The notes beneath the pieces were generated by a model. It saw only the letters and a program-made list of their open reading frames with translations. It did no database searches and had not been told where the DNA came from. From the NCBI RefSeq assembly GCF_014863405.1, contig NZ_JACZZA010000009.1, positions 124,001 through 188,000 of the forward strand: DNA of 64,000 bases. Reading direction: 5' to 3'. Positions 1 to 9,585 of this stretch are shown here, piece by piece. The stretch is from Dyella acidiphila. Its GTDB lineage: Bacteria; Pseudomonadota; Gammaproteobacteria; Xanthomonadales; Rhodanobacteraceae. The position numbers were made by a program, and so were the translations under genes. How positions within the stretch are numbered: the stretch's first letter is position 1; every line of letters begins with the position of its first letter.

Positions 1-513
1 GTGATCAACGACCAGATCAGCGATCTGATCGCGGAGCGTTTCGACCTGGCCATCCGCATCGGCTGGCTGCGCGATTCCAGTCTGCGCGCCGCGCGCCTGG
101 GCAGCTTTCGCCAGCTGACGATGGCCGCGCCGGCCTACCTGGCCGAGCACGGCCTGCCGCGGCGTCCGGATGAGCTTGCCGCGCATCGCTGGATCGCGAT
201 GTCGGCCTTGATGACACCGCTGCGCTGGACCTTCACGCGCGGCAGTGGCAGCCGCCACACGGTGCGCATGACGCAGGCGATGCAAGCCAACAACGCCGCG
301 GCCATCCGTGCGCTGGTGCTGAGCGGCGCGGGCGTGTCGGTGTTGCCCGATTACTTGGTGCAGGAGGATATCCAGGCCGGCCGCCTGCAGGTATTGCTGG
401 CGCAATACCGTCTGCCGGAGGGCGGCATTTATGCGGTGTATCCGGATCCGCAGCCGCCGGCGAAAGTGCGCGCCTTCATCGACTTCATGCGCCAGCGCCT
501 GGCTGCGCGCTGA
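1..513 (+). CDS. LysR-family regulator, C-terminal part (5' end outside window)
   Basis: This is the effector-binding half of a LysR-type regulator. The visible 170 residues begin inside the substrate-binding fold (FDLAIRIGWLRDSSL) and run through the usual RLGSFRQLTMAAPAYLAEHG strand-turn and the second lobe (AIRALVLSGAGVSVLPDYLVQEDIQAGRLQVLL), ending with the typical ...VRAFIDFMRQRL helix. The winged-helix DNA-binding domain must lie upstream of the window, so the GTG at position 1 is not a real start. Its stop codon abuts the stop codon of the convergent exporter gene with no spacer. Inducer and targets cannot be inferred. Confidence 0.9.
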   Translation: MINDQISDLIAERFDLAIRIGWLRDSSLRAARLGSFRQLTMAAPAYLAEHGLPRRPDELAAHRWIAMSALMTPLRWTFTRGSGSRHTVRMTQAMQANNAAAIRALVLSGAGVSVLPDYLVQEDIQAGRLQVLLAQYRLPEGGIYAVYPDPQPPAKVRAFIDFMRQRLAAR

Positions 514-1440
514 TCAATCCTGATGCGGATTGTCGGCGGCGCCCAGCAGCTCCGGCGGGATCACCGCCGGGTCTTCGCGATGCAGCAGCGGATGCGCGAA
601 TACCGCCGCCAGGATCACCGCCACGCCGGCATAGAACCAGACATCCAGCTGGCGCTGTTCGCCCAGCAACAGCATGGCGAGCACGATGGCGTAAACCGGT
701 TCCAGATTGGTGATCATCTGCGTGGCGAAGGCGCTGATATGGCGCAGCGCTACCAGCGCCAGCGTAAATGGCAACAGGGTGCAGCCGAAGGCGAGCAGGA
801 GCAGCAGCACCGCATCATGCGCGCTGGGCCACGCAAATGCGGGTCCGGTGTGCGGCAGCAGCGGTGCCAGCAAGGTCAGGAACAGCGTGCCGGTGCCCAG
901 CTCGATGCAGGTCACCGTGAGCGGATCGCCATGTTCGACCATGCGCTTGTTGAGCGAGCCGAACAGCGCGACAAAGATGGCCGACAACACGCCCACCGCG
1001 ATGCCCAGCCGCATCTGTCCGGGTACGCCACCCGCGACCATCGCCACCCCCGGCACCACTGCGATCGCCATCGCGACCTCGCGCGGATCGAAGCGGCGTT
1101 TGGCCACCCATGGCTCGATAAAGGCCAGGAATGCCGGACCCAGGGCAATACATGTGGCGCCGACCGAGGCATTGGCCAGCTTGATCGCCGCATAGAACGT
1201 AAGCCAGTGCAGCGCTACCAGCACGCCGATGCCGGCATAGGCCAGCCGCAGGCGCATGCTCATCGCAAGCAGGCCGCGCCATACGCGCGGCGTCAGCAGC
1301 AAGGCGCCGCTCACCAGCAGCATGCGCCACCACACCAGGGACAGCGCAGGCAGCGTGATCAGTTTGCCGAGGATGGCGGTGAAGCCCCACAGCAGCACAC
1401 AGAAGTGGATCTGCAGGCGGGCCTTGTTGACGGGCTGCAT
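514..1440 (-). CDS. EamA/DMT-family inner-membrane transporter
   Basis: The product of about 308 residues is almost entirely hydrophobic, with roughly ten predicted membrane helices arranged as two EamA repeats. Recognisable parts are the N-terminal LLWGFTAILGKL segment, LVWWRMLLVSGALLL, and the second repeat ending in NLEPVYAIVLAMLLLGEQ, the classic PxxA-like signature of drug/metabolite exporters. Members export amino acids, metabolites or drugs; the substrate is unknown here. The ATG at 1440 (MQPVNKA) is preferred over an in-frame GTG at 1455, but neither has a clear ribosome binding site. Confidence 0.88.
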   Translation of the reverse strand: MQPVNKARLQIHFCVLLWGFTAILGKLITLPALSLVWWRMLLVSGALLLTPRVWRGLLAMSMRLRLAYAGIGVLVALHWLTFYAAIKLANASVGATCIALGPAFLAFIEPWVAKRRFDPREVAMAIAVVPGVAMVAGGVPGQMRLGIAVGVLSAIFVALFGSLNKRMVEHGDPLTVTCIELGTGTLFLTLLAPLLPHTGPAFAWPSAHDAVLLLLLAFGCTLLPFTLALVALRHISAFATQMITNLEPVYAIVLAMLLLGEQRQLDVWFYAGVAVILAAVFAHPLLHREDPAVIPPELLGAADNPHQD

Positions 1441-1507
1441 GGCGGCGCGAATCACGGAGAAGGGCCGCCATTCTAGCCGGCCCTCCGCAGCGTGTACGCG
1501 CCGGGCC

Positions 1508-3637
1508 TTACTTCTTGCTGCTGGTCGGCGGCAGCTTGCCGCTGCGCAGATCGCCCAGTACCTGCTGACAGGTATTGGCGTGCGACGACTCGCGGCTGGG
1601 CACGATCAGGGCCAGCAGCGCGGCCGGCGGCGCGATCACGCCCAGCGCCAGGGCGCCGCCGCCGCGCAACAGCAGCGGTCCGGCATGCACGCCCACGTCC
1701 GGATTCTTGAGCGTGCCTTTGACATACAGCGGCGAGCGCAGCGAGAAGATGCGCAGGCCCTTGGTGTGCGGGGTGACGTCCAGATTCAACTTCTCGTCGG
1801 CGAAGTTGATGGTGCCGTCGACATTGATGATGGCGTCGCTGGTGTCGAATACGAACAGCTTGCTGGTGAACAGGCCATCGGTGCCGCTCAGGTCGGCAGC
1901 GGCGCAATTGATCTGCACGGTCTTGTCGCCGAACATTTTGCCGATCACTACATTGGCCACGTTCAAGCCGGCGGTTTCGAGCAGGGTCTTGCTGATCGCG
2001 CCGTCGTTCATCAGCAGCTTCACTTCGCCGTTGGCTCCGCCCAGCAGGGTGGCGACCGAATTGCCGCGCGCATTCAGATCGGCATCGCCGTTGATTTCAC
2101 CGAAGCTGGTGCTCATCGGCTGGAAGGTGGGGAACAGCTGCTTGAGCTGTAGATGCCGCGCGCGCATCGCCACCGCCACGTTCATCGGCTGCGCGCCGCT
2201 GTCCATGCGCAGGCGGCTGTCGATGCTGCCGCCGGCCACGCTCATATGCAGCGGATCGAGTTTCAGCAGGCCGTTGTCCAGGGTCAGATGGGTTTGCAGG
2301 GCGTTGACCGGGATCGAGCTGGGATGCTCGATATGCATGGCTTCGAAGCTGACATCGGCATCGATCGCGCGCAGGCGGTCGGTGCGGAAAGGTTCTACCG
2401 GCAGTGCCTTGTCGGCAGGCTGCTTGGTGGTGTCGCCGCGTTGCGCTTTCTGCGCGTTGCTGTCGGCGCCGATCAGCGGCGCCAGATCGACGAAGCGCAG
2501 CTGCTGCGAATGCAGGTCGCCGGTGAGCTTGGGCCGGGCGCCGCCGGTGACCACTTCCAGGTTGCCGCCCAGGTCGCTGCCGCCGACACGGCCGCGGAAA
2601 TCGCGGTAGCTGAAGCGGCTGCCATGCGCATGCAGTTCGGCAGCCAAGTGGCCTTCCGTCGCGTACGGGGGGGTTTCCGGCAAGGTGATGCCGATGATCG
2701 GATACAGCTTGGCCATGCTGGTGCCGGCAAACCATACGCGCAGATCCAGCGCGCCCAGGTGCACGGGATCGGTGAGCGTGCCGACCAGGGCGATCTTGCT
2801 GTCGCCGATGTGCATGCGCGCCTGCACCGGGAACGGCTGGTCGGTCTGCTGCAGCGCCAGCACCGCGCCGGTCTTGCCGTTGCCGGTTACCGAAGTGCCC
2901 TGGTAATGACCATCCACCGTCCACGCGAACTGATAGCTGGTGCGGTTGGCATTGGCCGAGGTATCGGGCTTGGTCTTGTCCGCATCGACCGTCTTGCCCA
3001 CGTCGTGGCCGACGTCGGCGCGTGCATCGTTGGTCGCCTGCGCCACGATCTGGTCGTAGGGAATGGCCTGTTGCAGCGGGGTAACGATGACCTGCAGATT
3101 GAGCCGGGTCTTGGCGTCATCCAGCGCGATGCGGCCCTTGTCGAAACCGATCGCGCCAAGATCGACGCGCCAGCTGGACGGCGTGGAACTCTGCGGCAGG
3201 TTGAACAGCCAGTTGGCCTGGCCCTGCGCATCGCGCTCAAGATCGAGCTGCGGGCCGAACAACTGCACCGATGGAATGTATACATGATGCAGCAGCAGCG
3301 GCAGCGGCGAGATGCGAATCTGCAGCGCGTCGAGCTGGCCGAATTCCGGCTGCTTGGTCCAGGTCGGATTGCCGATGTGCACGTCGCGCGCGGTGAACGT
3401 GGGCCAGGGCATCCAGCTGAAAAAGTCATGCTCGCTCGGCTCGCTCGGCTCGCGCTGCCACGCCGCGCTCAGGTCGCCCTGGATTTCGAACGGACGTCCA
3501 ATCGCCGCGCTCACCCGAGTATTGATCGTGGGCTTGAGCCGATTCCAGTCGAACCATGCCACGAACAGGATCAGTGCGATGATCAGCACCAGGATGACGC
3601 CTGCGATCCAGGCCAGAATTTTGTGGCTGCGCTTCAT
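1508..3637 (-). CDS. AsmA-family protein (envelope biogenesis / lipid transport type)
   Basis: This is a 709-residue protein with one N-terminal membrane anchor (HKILAWIAGVILVLIIALILF) followed by a long periplasmic beta-rich region. It opens with the AsmA hallmark FDWNRLKPTINTRVSAAIGRPFEIQGD and continues with the AsmA C-terminal domain (ALQTHLTLDNGLLKLDPLHMSVAGG... and LNLDVTPHTKGLRIFSLRSPLYVKGTLKNPDVG). The family is related to bridge-like lipid-transfer proteins and affects outer-membrane composition. The ATG at 3637 has a strong AAGGAG site; an upstream in-frame start at 3670 has none. It is transcribed alone, downstream of the cyclophilin gene. Confidence 0.9.
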   Translation of the reverse strand: MKRSHKILAWIAGVILVLIIALILFVAWFDWNRLKPTINTRVSAAIGRPFEIQGDLSAAWQREPSEPSEHDFFSWMPWPTFTARDVHIGNPTWTKQPEFGQLDALQIRISPLPLLLHHVYIPSVQLFGPQLDLERDAQGQANWLFNLPQSSTPSSWRVDLGAIGFDKGRIALDDAKTRLNLQVIVTPLQQAIPYDQIVAQATNDARADVGHDVGKTVDADKTKPDTSANANRTSYQFAWTVDGHYQGTSVTGNGKTGAVLALQQTDQPFPVQARMHIGDSKIALVGTLTDPVHLGALDLRVWFAGTSMAKLYPIIGITLPETPPYATEGHLAAELHAHGSRFSYRDFRGRVGGSDLGGNLEVVTGGARPKLTGDLHSQQLRFVDLAPLIGADSNAQKAQRGDTTKQPADKALPVEPFRTDRLRAIDADVSFEAMHIEHPSSIPVNALQTHLTLDNGLLKLDPLHMSVAGGSIDSRLRMDSGAQPMNVAVAMRARHLQLKQLFPTFQPMSTSFGEINGDADLNARGNSVATLLGGANGEVKLLMNDGAISKTLLETAGLNVANVVIGKMFGDKTVQINCAAADLSGTDGLFTSKLFVFDTSDAIINVDGTINFADEKLNLDVTPHTKGLRIFSLRSPLYVKGTLKNPDVGVHAGPLLLRGGGALALGVIAPPAALLALIVPSRESSHANTCQQVLGDLRSGKLPPTSSKK

Positions 3638-3778
3638 CGCTCCTTGCCTTCGCCGAGTGGCGGCCCGCAAGCCGCGAGCCCGGGTTCACCTAACTACGGG
3701 ATAGGCGAAAAAAATGTGTAATCGAGCTTAGAGGGCCGCGAAACATTCATCCGGCCCTCATCTTCTGGCCGATTGGCC

Positions 3779-4714
3779 TTAGTGCTTGGCATCCAGCGTG
3801 CGCGAGGGAATGTCGATGCTGCACAGGTCGATCTTGCCGGCCGGCACGGTGTAGAACGCATCGCGCCGGTTGCGCTTGGCGTCGATGATGGCCGCGAAAG
3901 TGGGGCTATCGGTGCGCAGCACCTGGATGTTTTCGCGTTCTGCTGCCGGCACATCGGCGGCAAGTCGCACCGAGACGATCGGCGTACGCTGCGCAGCCTG
4001 CGTATAGAAACCCAGTGCACCGGTGCCGCGCGTAAGGCCCGACAGATATTGCATGCCTTCGATCACGCGGCCGGCAATCGCCAGGTTGCGGTCGAGTCCG
4101 CGCGGCGCCTGGCCGATCACTGCATACAGCGAGTTGCCGTTGCCGCTGTCGGGTGCGATATCGCGGGCGACGCCGACCATGCCGTAGCAATGCGTCAGCC
4201 ATTCGCGGCCGCTGGCCGGATCGCGTGCGGTGGGAAAGCCTTCGCTGAAACCTACTTGCGGCGCATACACATCGCCATCGGGCAGCGCCGTCCACGGCAG
4301 CTTGGCATCGATGGCGCGCGTGTATTCCGGCGGCAGCTTGGCCTTGGCGCTGCCCAGCGGCTTGAGCTTGCTCTTGTCGCCGCTGTCGTCGTCGTTGGGA
4401 TCGCCCCACTGCGTGACGAAGTTGTCCTGCACGCGGATGATGGCCAGTCCGTCGAAATAGTGCTCGCGCACCAGGGTGCGGATGTTCTGCGCGTGCAGCG
4501 GGGTGAAGTCGGGGGCCAGTTCGATCACCACGCGCCCCTGCGGCAGCTGCATATAGAGCAGGTTGGCAGGATCGGGCGTGCGCCATTCGTCGGCCTTGGA
4601 CTTGGCGATCAATTCCTTGGCCGTCGGCGTCGACTTGGCCGTATCGGCTGCCACCGGCAGGGACAACAAGCTGATCGCAATGGCCAGGGCGGCCGGAAGA
4701 TGGCGCAGGTGCAT
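3779..4714 (-). CDS. periplasmic cyclophilin-type peptidyl-prolyl isomerase
   Basis: The 311-residue protein starts with a signal peptide (MHLRHLPAALAIAISLLSLPVAADT). The cyclophilin fold follows: LLYMQLPQGRVVIELAPDF, NIRTLVREHYFDGLAIIRVQDNFVTQWGDP, then DSGNGNSLYAVIGQAPRGLDRNLAIAGRVIEGM. The helix-strand order matches bacterial PpiA-like enzymes that catalyse cis-trans isomerisation of prolyl bonds in exported proteins. It has about 100 extra residues compared with minimal PpiA, including a charged DDDSGDKSKLK insertion and a C-terminal extension. The start at 4714 is fixed by the GGAGGGG site upstream. Confidence 0.9.
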   Translation of the reverse strand: MHLRHLPAALAIAISLLSLPVAADTAKSTPTAKELIAKSKADEWRTPDPANLLYMQLPQGRVVIELAPDFTPLHAQNIRTLVREHYFDGLAIIRVQDNFVTQWGDPNDDDSGDKSKLKPLGSAKAKLPPEYTRAIDAKLPWTALPDGDVYAPQVGFSEGFPTARDPASGREWLTHCYGMVGVARDIAPDSGNGNSLYAVIGQAPRGLDRNLAIAGRVIEGMQYLSGLTRGTGALGFYTQAAQRTPIVSVRLAADVPAAERENIQVLRTDSPTFAAIIDAKRNRRDAFYTVPAGKIDLCSIDIPSRTLDAKH

Positions 4715-4837
4715 GGGTGGTCCCCTCCACGGAATTGGACATGCACGGTAGCAGAGGCGCTGCGGCCGCGGCAGTGTGCCGGCGCATGATGGCGCATCCT
4801 TTAGAATGCGCCGCATCGATCAAAGGGGACGCTGCCC

Positions 4838-6604
4838 GTGGTATCGGAATTCCTCTACGCGTGGCTGGCAGGTCTGGCATTGCCGTGTGCACTCGGCTGG
4901 CCGCTGGCCGTACGGCTGGGATTCCACGAAGGGCCGCGTGCGCTCGGCATGATGGCCGCCTGCGGCCTGTCGCTGCTGCTGATTGCCTGTCGCGCGGTGC
5001 AGGTCTGGTATCCGCTCGCTGCAGCGGCCTGGTATCTGGCCCTGGCCTATGCGCTGGCGCTGCTGGTGCTTTGGACGGCTGGCGATGTGCGGCGTGCCTT
5101 GCGCCAGCTGCTCCAGCAGCATGCCAACGATCTGCTGCTGCTCGGGCTGATCGTTGCGGTGCTGTCGCTCGCCCTGAACGTGCCGGTGTTCAAGGGCGCG
5201 ATCCAGTTCGAAGGTTCGCGCAATGCCGACTCCTTCACCTACGTCAGCAGCGCGCGCTACATGCTTGGGCATGCGTTCGATGGTGTCCCCGATTTCAGCC
5301 CGGCCCATCCGGTATTCACCATTGCGCGCCTGTATTTCGGCGACACTGCGATGCAGCCGCGTCCGGCCGGCGAGGGCTTGCTCGCCTGGCTTAGCGCCAT
5401 GCGCGGCGTCGATCCGATGTATGTCTATAACGGTCTGCAAACGGCGGCGGTGATGCTGGCCGGCCTGTCGGTGCTGGTGTTCCTGCCGCGCCGTCCGTCG
5501 CGCGGTTTCGGCCTGCTTGCCTGGGTGATGCTGGGCTGTCCGACGCTGCTGTTTGTGGCGATCAATTCCAACTTTGCCAATGGCATGGCCCTGGCCGCAG
5601 CAACGGCCTATGTGGGCCTGGGGCTGCTGACCAGGCGCCGTGGCACCTTTGTGGCCGCGCTGTTGCTGCTTGGCTGCATGTTGTCGGCGTATCCGGAGTT
5701 GATCGTATTCGCAGGCGCCATTCGCGCTTTCGCGCTGATCGGCGAAGCACTGGCTACGCGCCGTTTGCGCTGGCTGTTGCAGGAGCTGTTGTTGCTGCTA
5801 GCTGAGCTGCTGCTTGCATGCCTGCTGTTGCCGTGGGCGGCCAAGGGCAGCTGGATCGACTACCTGACCACGCTGCACCTGAGCCATGCCGGTGCCTCGG
5901 ATCAGGCTGGCAATATGTATGCAGGCCTGCCGCTCGCTGCGTTTGCTCTGCTGTTGCTTGGCCTGAGCTGGCAGGGCTGGTCGCGCATGCCGCAGGCCGT
6001 GCGTATGCGGGCGCTGGGGGCCGGTGTGCTGCTGGCCTTTGCGCTTGCTCAGTTGCTGATGATGGCGCGCGGCTATGGCTATGGCGGCTTCAAGATCAGC
6101 GAATATTTCGTCAGCCTGCTGGCCGGCGTCGTGGTGGCGTGTGGTGCCGTGCTGCTGGACGGCGATACGCCGTCGACGTCCACGCGTTGGCGTTTTGCAG
6201 GCCCGGCGGCGCTGGTGCTGCTTGCACTGGTCACGGTGTGGCAGGACACACGCATGATCAAACGATCCTGGGCGTTCGCCGGCGATCGGCAAATCACCCG
6301 CGACCTGGTGGCGATGGGGCAGTGGATGGATGCGCACGCGCAAGATCGGCTGATCGCCATGGGCAGTACGCCTACGCCGTTCTATTACGGTCACTGGCTG
6401 CCGTATCTCACTCGCGCACAGATGGTCTACGACTGGCGCGATCCGGATGCGGCCGGTTTTCTGTCGCCGTATCTGAAGCTGGCCGAGACGCATCACTACG
6501 CGGAAGCGGATCTGCGCTTGTCGATCGATGACATCGCGGCACCGCGTGCGAAACAGGCGGATGACGTGGCGGCTTTTGGCCGGGTCCATCTAAGCCGCCG
6601 GTAA
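4838..6604 (+). CDS. polytopic inner-membrane protein, GT-C glycosyltransferase-like
   Basis: This 588-residue protein has roughly a dozen hydrophobic helices. A long periplasmic-type loop between early helices contains GSRNADSFTYVSSARYMLGHAFDGVPDF, which recalls GT-C enzymes using polyprenyl-phosphate sugars, where an acidic residue sits in the first large loop. The C-terminal third is soluble (DARAQDR-like region, FYYGHWLPYLTRAQMVYDWRDPDAAGFL). No family is certain, so the glycosyltransferase reading is an inference from topology. The GTG start at 4838 has an AAAGGGG site. The gene stands alone, divergent from the cyclophilin gene, with a terminator downstream. Confidence 0.6.
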   Translation: MVSEFLYAWLAGLALPCALGWPLAVRLGFHEGPRALGMMAACGLSLLLIACRAVQVWYPLAAAAWYLALAYALALLVLWTAGDVRRALRQLLQQHANDLLLLGLIVAVLSLALNVPVFKGAIQFEGSRNADSFTYVSSARYMLGHAFDGVPDFSPAHPVFTIARLYFGDTAMQPRPAGEGLLAWLSAMRGVDPMYVYNGLQTAAVMLAGLSVLVFLPRRPSRGFGLLAWVMLGCPTLLFVAINSNFANGMALAAATAYVGLGLLTRRRGTFVAALLLLGCMLSAYPELIVFAGAIRAFALIGEALATRRLRWLLQELLLLLAELLLACLLLPWAAKGSWIDYLTTLHLSHAGASDQAGNMYAGLPLAAFALLLLGLSWQGWSRMPQAVRMRALGAGVLLAFALAQLLMMARGYGYGGFKISEYFVSLLAGVVVACGAVLLDGDTPSTSTRWRFAGPAALVLLALVTVWQDTRMIKRSWAFAGDRQITRDLVAMGQWMDAHAQDRLIAMGSTPTPFYYGHWLPYLTRAQMVYDWRDPDAAGFLSPYLKLAETHHYAEADLRLSIDDIAAPRAKQADDVAAFGRVHLSRR

Positions 6605-6622
6605 GCGGAGAAAGCGGGTATT

Positions 6623-6653
6623 GGCTTACCCCGCACTCCATCCGGGGTAAGCC
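6623..6653. other. perfect 11-bp inverted repeat downstream of the membrane protein gene
   Basis: GGCTTACCCCG at 6623-6633 is repeated in inverted form at 6643-6653 with a 9-nt loop. There is no T-run behind it. It probably stabilises or processes the 3' end of the upstream transcript. Confidence 0.6.
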
Positions 6654-6670
6654 GGCCTGCGCGACCACGG

Positions 6671-6691
6671 CACCCGCAACGGGTGTTTTTT
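6671..6691 (+). terminator. Rho-independent terminator
   Basis: CACCCG, a CAA loop and CGGGTG form a 6-bp stem followed immediately by six T residues. It ends the membrane-protein transcript. The rest of the gap up to 6902 is AT-richer leader DNA for the TonB receptor, in which no specific operator was recognised. Confidence 0.75.
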
Positions 6692-6902
6692 GCGGATCAC
6701 TTCGCAAAAAAGTACGAAAACTGTAATATTTTGCGTATACCTTACGTCAGCCTTACGCCATCGGCGGCGTGAAATCCAAGCAGGGACTCTAACAATCGCT
6801 TGCAAAACAGCGGTTTGGGGGCGGCTTGGCGCTCGAATCTGCGGAAGGCCAGATAAGTGAGCAAATAACAAATTATTTACAACTTGCAGGGGCTACAAAC
6901 TG

Positions 6903-9344
6903 ATGAAGCGAACCTATCTTTCCCTGGCGATCACCCTGGCCTGTTGCGTGGTCTGGGGTACGGCGCCGGCGCAGACCACGCCGTCGTCGGGCGAGGCAGG
7001 CAAGGGCGAACCCGCCAGCCAGCATGTCGACGCGTCCAGCACGTCCAATACCACCACCTCCAATGACACGCGCCGTGTGCAGAACCTCAGCTCCGTGCAG
7101 GTGAGCGCGCAGGCGCTGTCGCTGGGCGGTGGACTGATGTCGGTGCAGAGCGCGCCCAAGGCCGTGTCCACGATTACGCGCGAAGCGATCGAACAGGCGC
7201 CGCCCGGCAGCAACTTCACCCAGATGATCGACACCATCCCCGGCGTGAATGCGGCCACCGACGATCCCACCGGCCTGGCCAACGGCCACTACAGCATGCG
7301 CGGCTACGATTCCTCGGATATCGGCATGACCGTCAACGGCGCCCCGATCACCGACACCGGCAGCTACTCGGTCTACGCCACCGAATACGGCGATACCGAA
7401 AACATGGGCGACATCACCGTGCTGCAGGGCATCCCGGATGTGGACATGCCCGATTCCGGCGCCAGCGGCGGCCACATCGGCTGGGCCACGATCAATCCTT
7501 CGCACCAGGCTGGTGTCGACGTCACGCAGACCTTCGGCAGTCGCGACTATCGCCGCAGCTTCGTGCGCCTGAATACCGGCGACCTCGGTCCGGTACGTTC
7601 GTGGCTGTCGTTCTCCGACAACAGCGCCGACAAATGGCGCGGTGCCGGCGACATGAAAGTCACCAAGGTCGATGGCAAGTCGCTGTGGACGATCAGCGAC
7701 GGCAATTCGATCAGTGCCTCGCTGCAGTACAGCCGCATCCACAACTACAGCTACGAAACCGTCTCGCGTCAGCAGGTGCAGCAGAACGGCTACGACACCG
7801 ACTACAACACGCGCTGGATTCCCACCAGCGGCCTGACCGGCACGGCGCTGAAGAACGCGATCAGCAACAACACCTATTACTACGGCCTGCGCACCAACCC
7901 GTTCAGCAGCTACATGTTCAGCCTGGATGGCGAGTTCACGCTGGGCGACAACCTGCATCTGTCGGTGATTCCGTATTACTGGTATGGCGACGGCGGTGGC
8001 GGCGGTGCGGGCACAGTGACGGAAAGCACGGCCACCACCAACCGCTACGGCTACACCAACCAGGACATCACCGGCGACGGCAAGGTGGTGAACAACGCGC
8101 AGGGCGTGGTGTATTCCTATTCCGCCGCCACCACCTACCGCCCGGGCTTGGTGCTTACCTTCAACCAGGATTTCGGCCTGGACAACAGCCTGGAATACGG
8201 CGTGTGGTACGAGCGCTCGCGCAAGAGCCAGGCCAGCTCCTACCTGCAGGTGGATGGCGCGACCGGCACGCCGCTGGATTTCTGGGCCAACTCCGACTTT
8301 GTGCTGTATCCCAGCGGCAAGCCGCAGCAGTACTACCGCGAATACACCAATACCGAAATCAAGAAAGGCTTCGTCACCGACAACTGGACACCGAACGACC
8401 AGTGGACCTTCACCGCCGGCCTGAGCTACCTGTGGGCCAACCGCTCCGGCTTTGTATTCGATTATCCGGGCTCCACCGCCGGCTCGATCAGCAAGCAGCA
8501 GACCTCCAGCACCATCGACAGCAGCTGGCACAAATTCCTGCCGGCGGCCGGGGTCAAGTTCCAGCTGGATGAGAAGAACCAGTTCTTCATCGGCACCGGC
8601 AAGACCTTCCGCGTGCCCAGCAACACGGTGGCCTTGCTCAATGCGCTGGCCGGCCAGGATCTGAAGGCGCCGGAAACATCGTGGAACACCGACCTGGGCT
8701 ACCGCTATTTCGGCGACACCATCTCGGCCAGCGCAGACCTGTACAACAGCAACTACAGCAACAAGCAGGAAAGCGCCTACGACGAAGCCAACGGCCAGAC
8801 CTACTACACCTCGGTACGCCGCATGCACATGCGTGGCTTCAACAGCGAGGCCAGCTACAAGTTTGCGCCGGACTGGACCGTCTATGCGTCCTACACCTAC
8901 ACGCAGTCCAAGATCGTGGGCAGCATCAATGGCGGCGGCAACGGCATTTATGCCACCGACGGCAAGCTGATGCCGGATACGCCCAGGAACATGGGCAACC
9001 TCAGCATCAGCTACAAGAACGAAAATTTCTGGGCCAGCCTGCGTGCGCGCGTAACCAGTTCGCTGTACAGCGATTACCTCAATACCGACAGCGTGGGCGG
9101 TTTCACCACCTTCAACTTCAGCGCCGGCTACAACTTCGGCGATCTGGGTTGGCTGAAGAAAACCTACCTCAAGCTCAACGTGGTCAACCTGACCGACAAG
9201 CAGGCTTTCAGTTACGTCAGCTCCGCACCGCTGCTGGCCCAGGCCGGTGCCAAGCAGTATCCCGGTCCGTTCACCGGCACGCCCTACTACGGGCTGCTGG
9301 CGCCGCGTACTTACATGATCACCATCGGCGCTTCCATTTTCTGA
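6903..9344 (+). CDS. TonB-dependent outer-membrane receptor
   Basis: The 813-residue receptor begins with a signal peptide (MKRTYLSLAITLACCVVWGTAPAQ). The plug domain at about 60-200 contains NLSSVQVSAQALSLGGG, IPGVNAATDDP, YSMRGYDSSDIGMTVNGAPITD and DMPDSGASGGH. The 22-strand barrel ends in the TonB-receptor C-terminal pattern YMITIGASIF with a terminal aromatic residue. It imports a ligand at the cost of TonB energy. It belongs to the same subfamily as the receptor at 21999-24380 (shared TEYGDxxN and DMPDxGAxGGH). The absence of a Fur box argues against a purely iron-regulated role; substrate unknown. A CAGGGG site lies upstream of the ATG. Confidence 0.9.
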   Translation: MKRTYLSLAITLACCVVWGTAPAQTTPSSGEAGKGEPASQHVDASSTSNTTTSNDTRRVQNLSSVQVSAQALSLGGGLMSVQSAPKAVSTITREAIEQAPPGSNFTQMIDTIPGVNAATDDPTGLANGHYSMRGYDSSDIGMTVNGAPITDTGSYSVYATEYGDTENMGDITVLQGIPDVDMPDSGASGGHIGWATINPSHQAGVDVTQTFGSRDYRRSFVRLNTGDLGPVRSWLSFSDNSADKWRGAGDMKVTKVDGKSLWTISDGNSISASLQYSRIHNYSYETVSRQQVQQNGYDTDYNTRWIPTSGLTGTALKNAISNNTYYYGLRTNPFSSYMFSLDGEFTLGDNLHLSVIPYYWYGDGGGGGAGTVTESTATTNRYGYTNQDITGDGKVVNNAQGVVYSYSAATTYRPGLVLTFNQDFGLDNSLEYGVWYERSRKSQASSYLQVDGATGTPLDFWANSDFVLYPSGKPQQYYREYTNTEIKKGFVTDNWTPNDQWTFTAGLSYLWANRSGFVFDYPGSTAGSISKQQTSSTIDSSWHKFLPAAGVKFQLDEKNQFFIGTGKTFRVPSNTVALLNALAGQDLKAPETSWNTDLGYRYFGDTISASADLYNSNYSNKQESAYDEANGQTYYTSVRRMHMRGFNSEASYKFAPDWTVYASYTYTQSKIVGSINGGGNGIYATDGKLMPDTPRNMGNLSISYKNENFWASLRARVTSSLYSDYLNTDSVGGFTTFNFSAGYNFGDLGWLKKTYLKLNVVNLTDKQAFSYVSSAPLLAQAGAKQYPGPFTGTPYYGLLAPRTYMITIGASIF

Positions 9345-9366
9345 TCGCCGTTTCCGTTTTGCTGCG

Positions 9367-9398
9367 CCGGCGCTTTGGAAGGGGCGCCGGTTTTTTTT
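9367..9398 (+). terminator. Rho-independent terminator after the TonB receptor gene
   Basis: CCGGCGC (9367-9373) pairs with GCGCCGG (9384-9390) and is followed by eight T residues. Confidence 0.85.
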
Positions 9399-9461
9399 GC
9401 GTTGGCTTATGCCGATTTGGCGCAATCGAGTGCGCGCTCTTGTAAGTTCAAAGCAGGTTAT

Positions 9462-9476
9462 TGATAATAATTCTCA
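9462..9476. promoter_or_regulatory. Fur box upstream of the siderophore receptor operon
   Basis: TGATAATAATTCTCA matches the 7-1-7 Fur consensus TGATAATNATTATCA at 13 of 14 defined positions. It lies about 110 bp before the start of the siderophore receptor, in the expected promoter region, so the operon is predicted to be repressed by Fe-Fur. Confidence 0.82.
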
Positions 9477-9585
9477 TCAAAGAGGTGGCCAGCTCGATGC
9501 CAGCAGCCTGACCGTGTCGCCAAGCCTGAATCGCCCTGCTGCGATTCGCGGGCGACTGTGCTGACTCGCTACGGGGCCTAATCGC

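Noticed and set aside
2153-3721. Plus-strand open frame over the AsmA-like gene
   Set aside because: Antisense shadow; composition lacks any fold pattern and it lies wholly within a recognised gene.
6686-6711. TTTTTTGCG / CGCAAAAAA inverted repeat as a separate element
   Set aside because: It shares its T-run with the terminator at 6671-6691; the short 9-bp pairing is mostly A/T and may be incidental.
6873-9425. 850-codon open frame antisense to the first TonB receptor
   Set aside because: It mirrors the receptor gene in reverse, has Val/Gly/Ala-rich low-information sequence with no domain, signal or ribosome site, and arises from GC-rich codon use.
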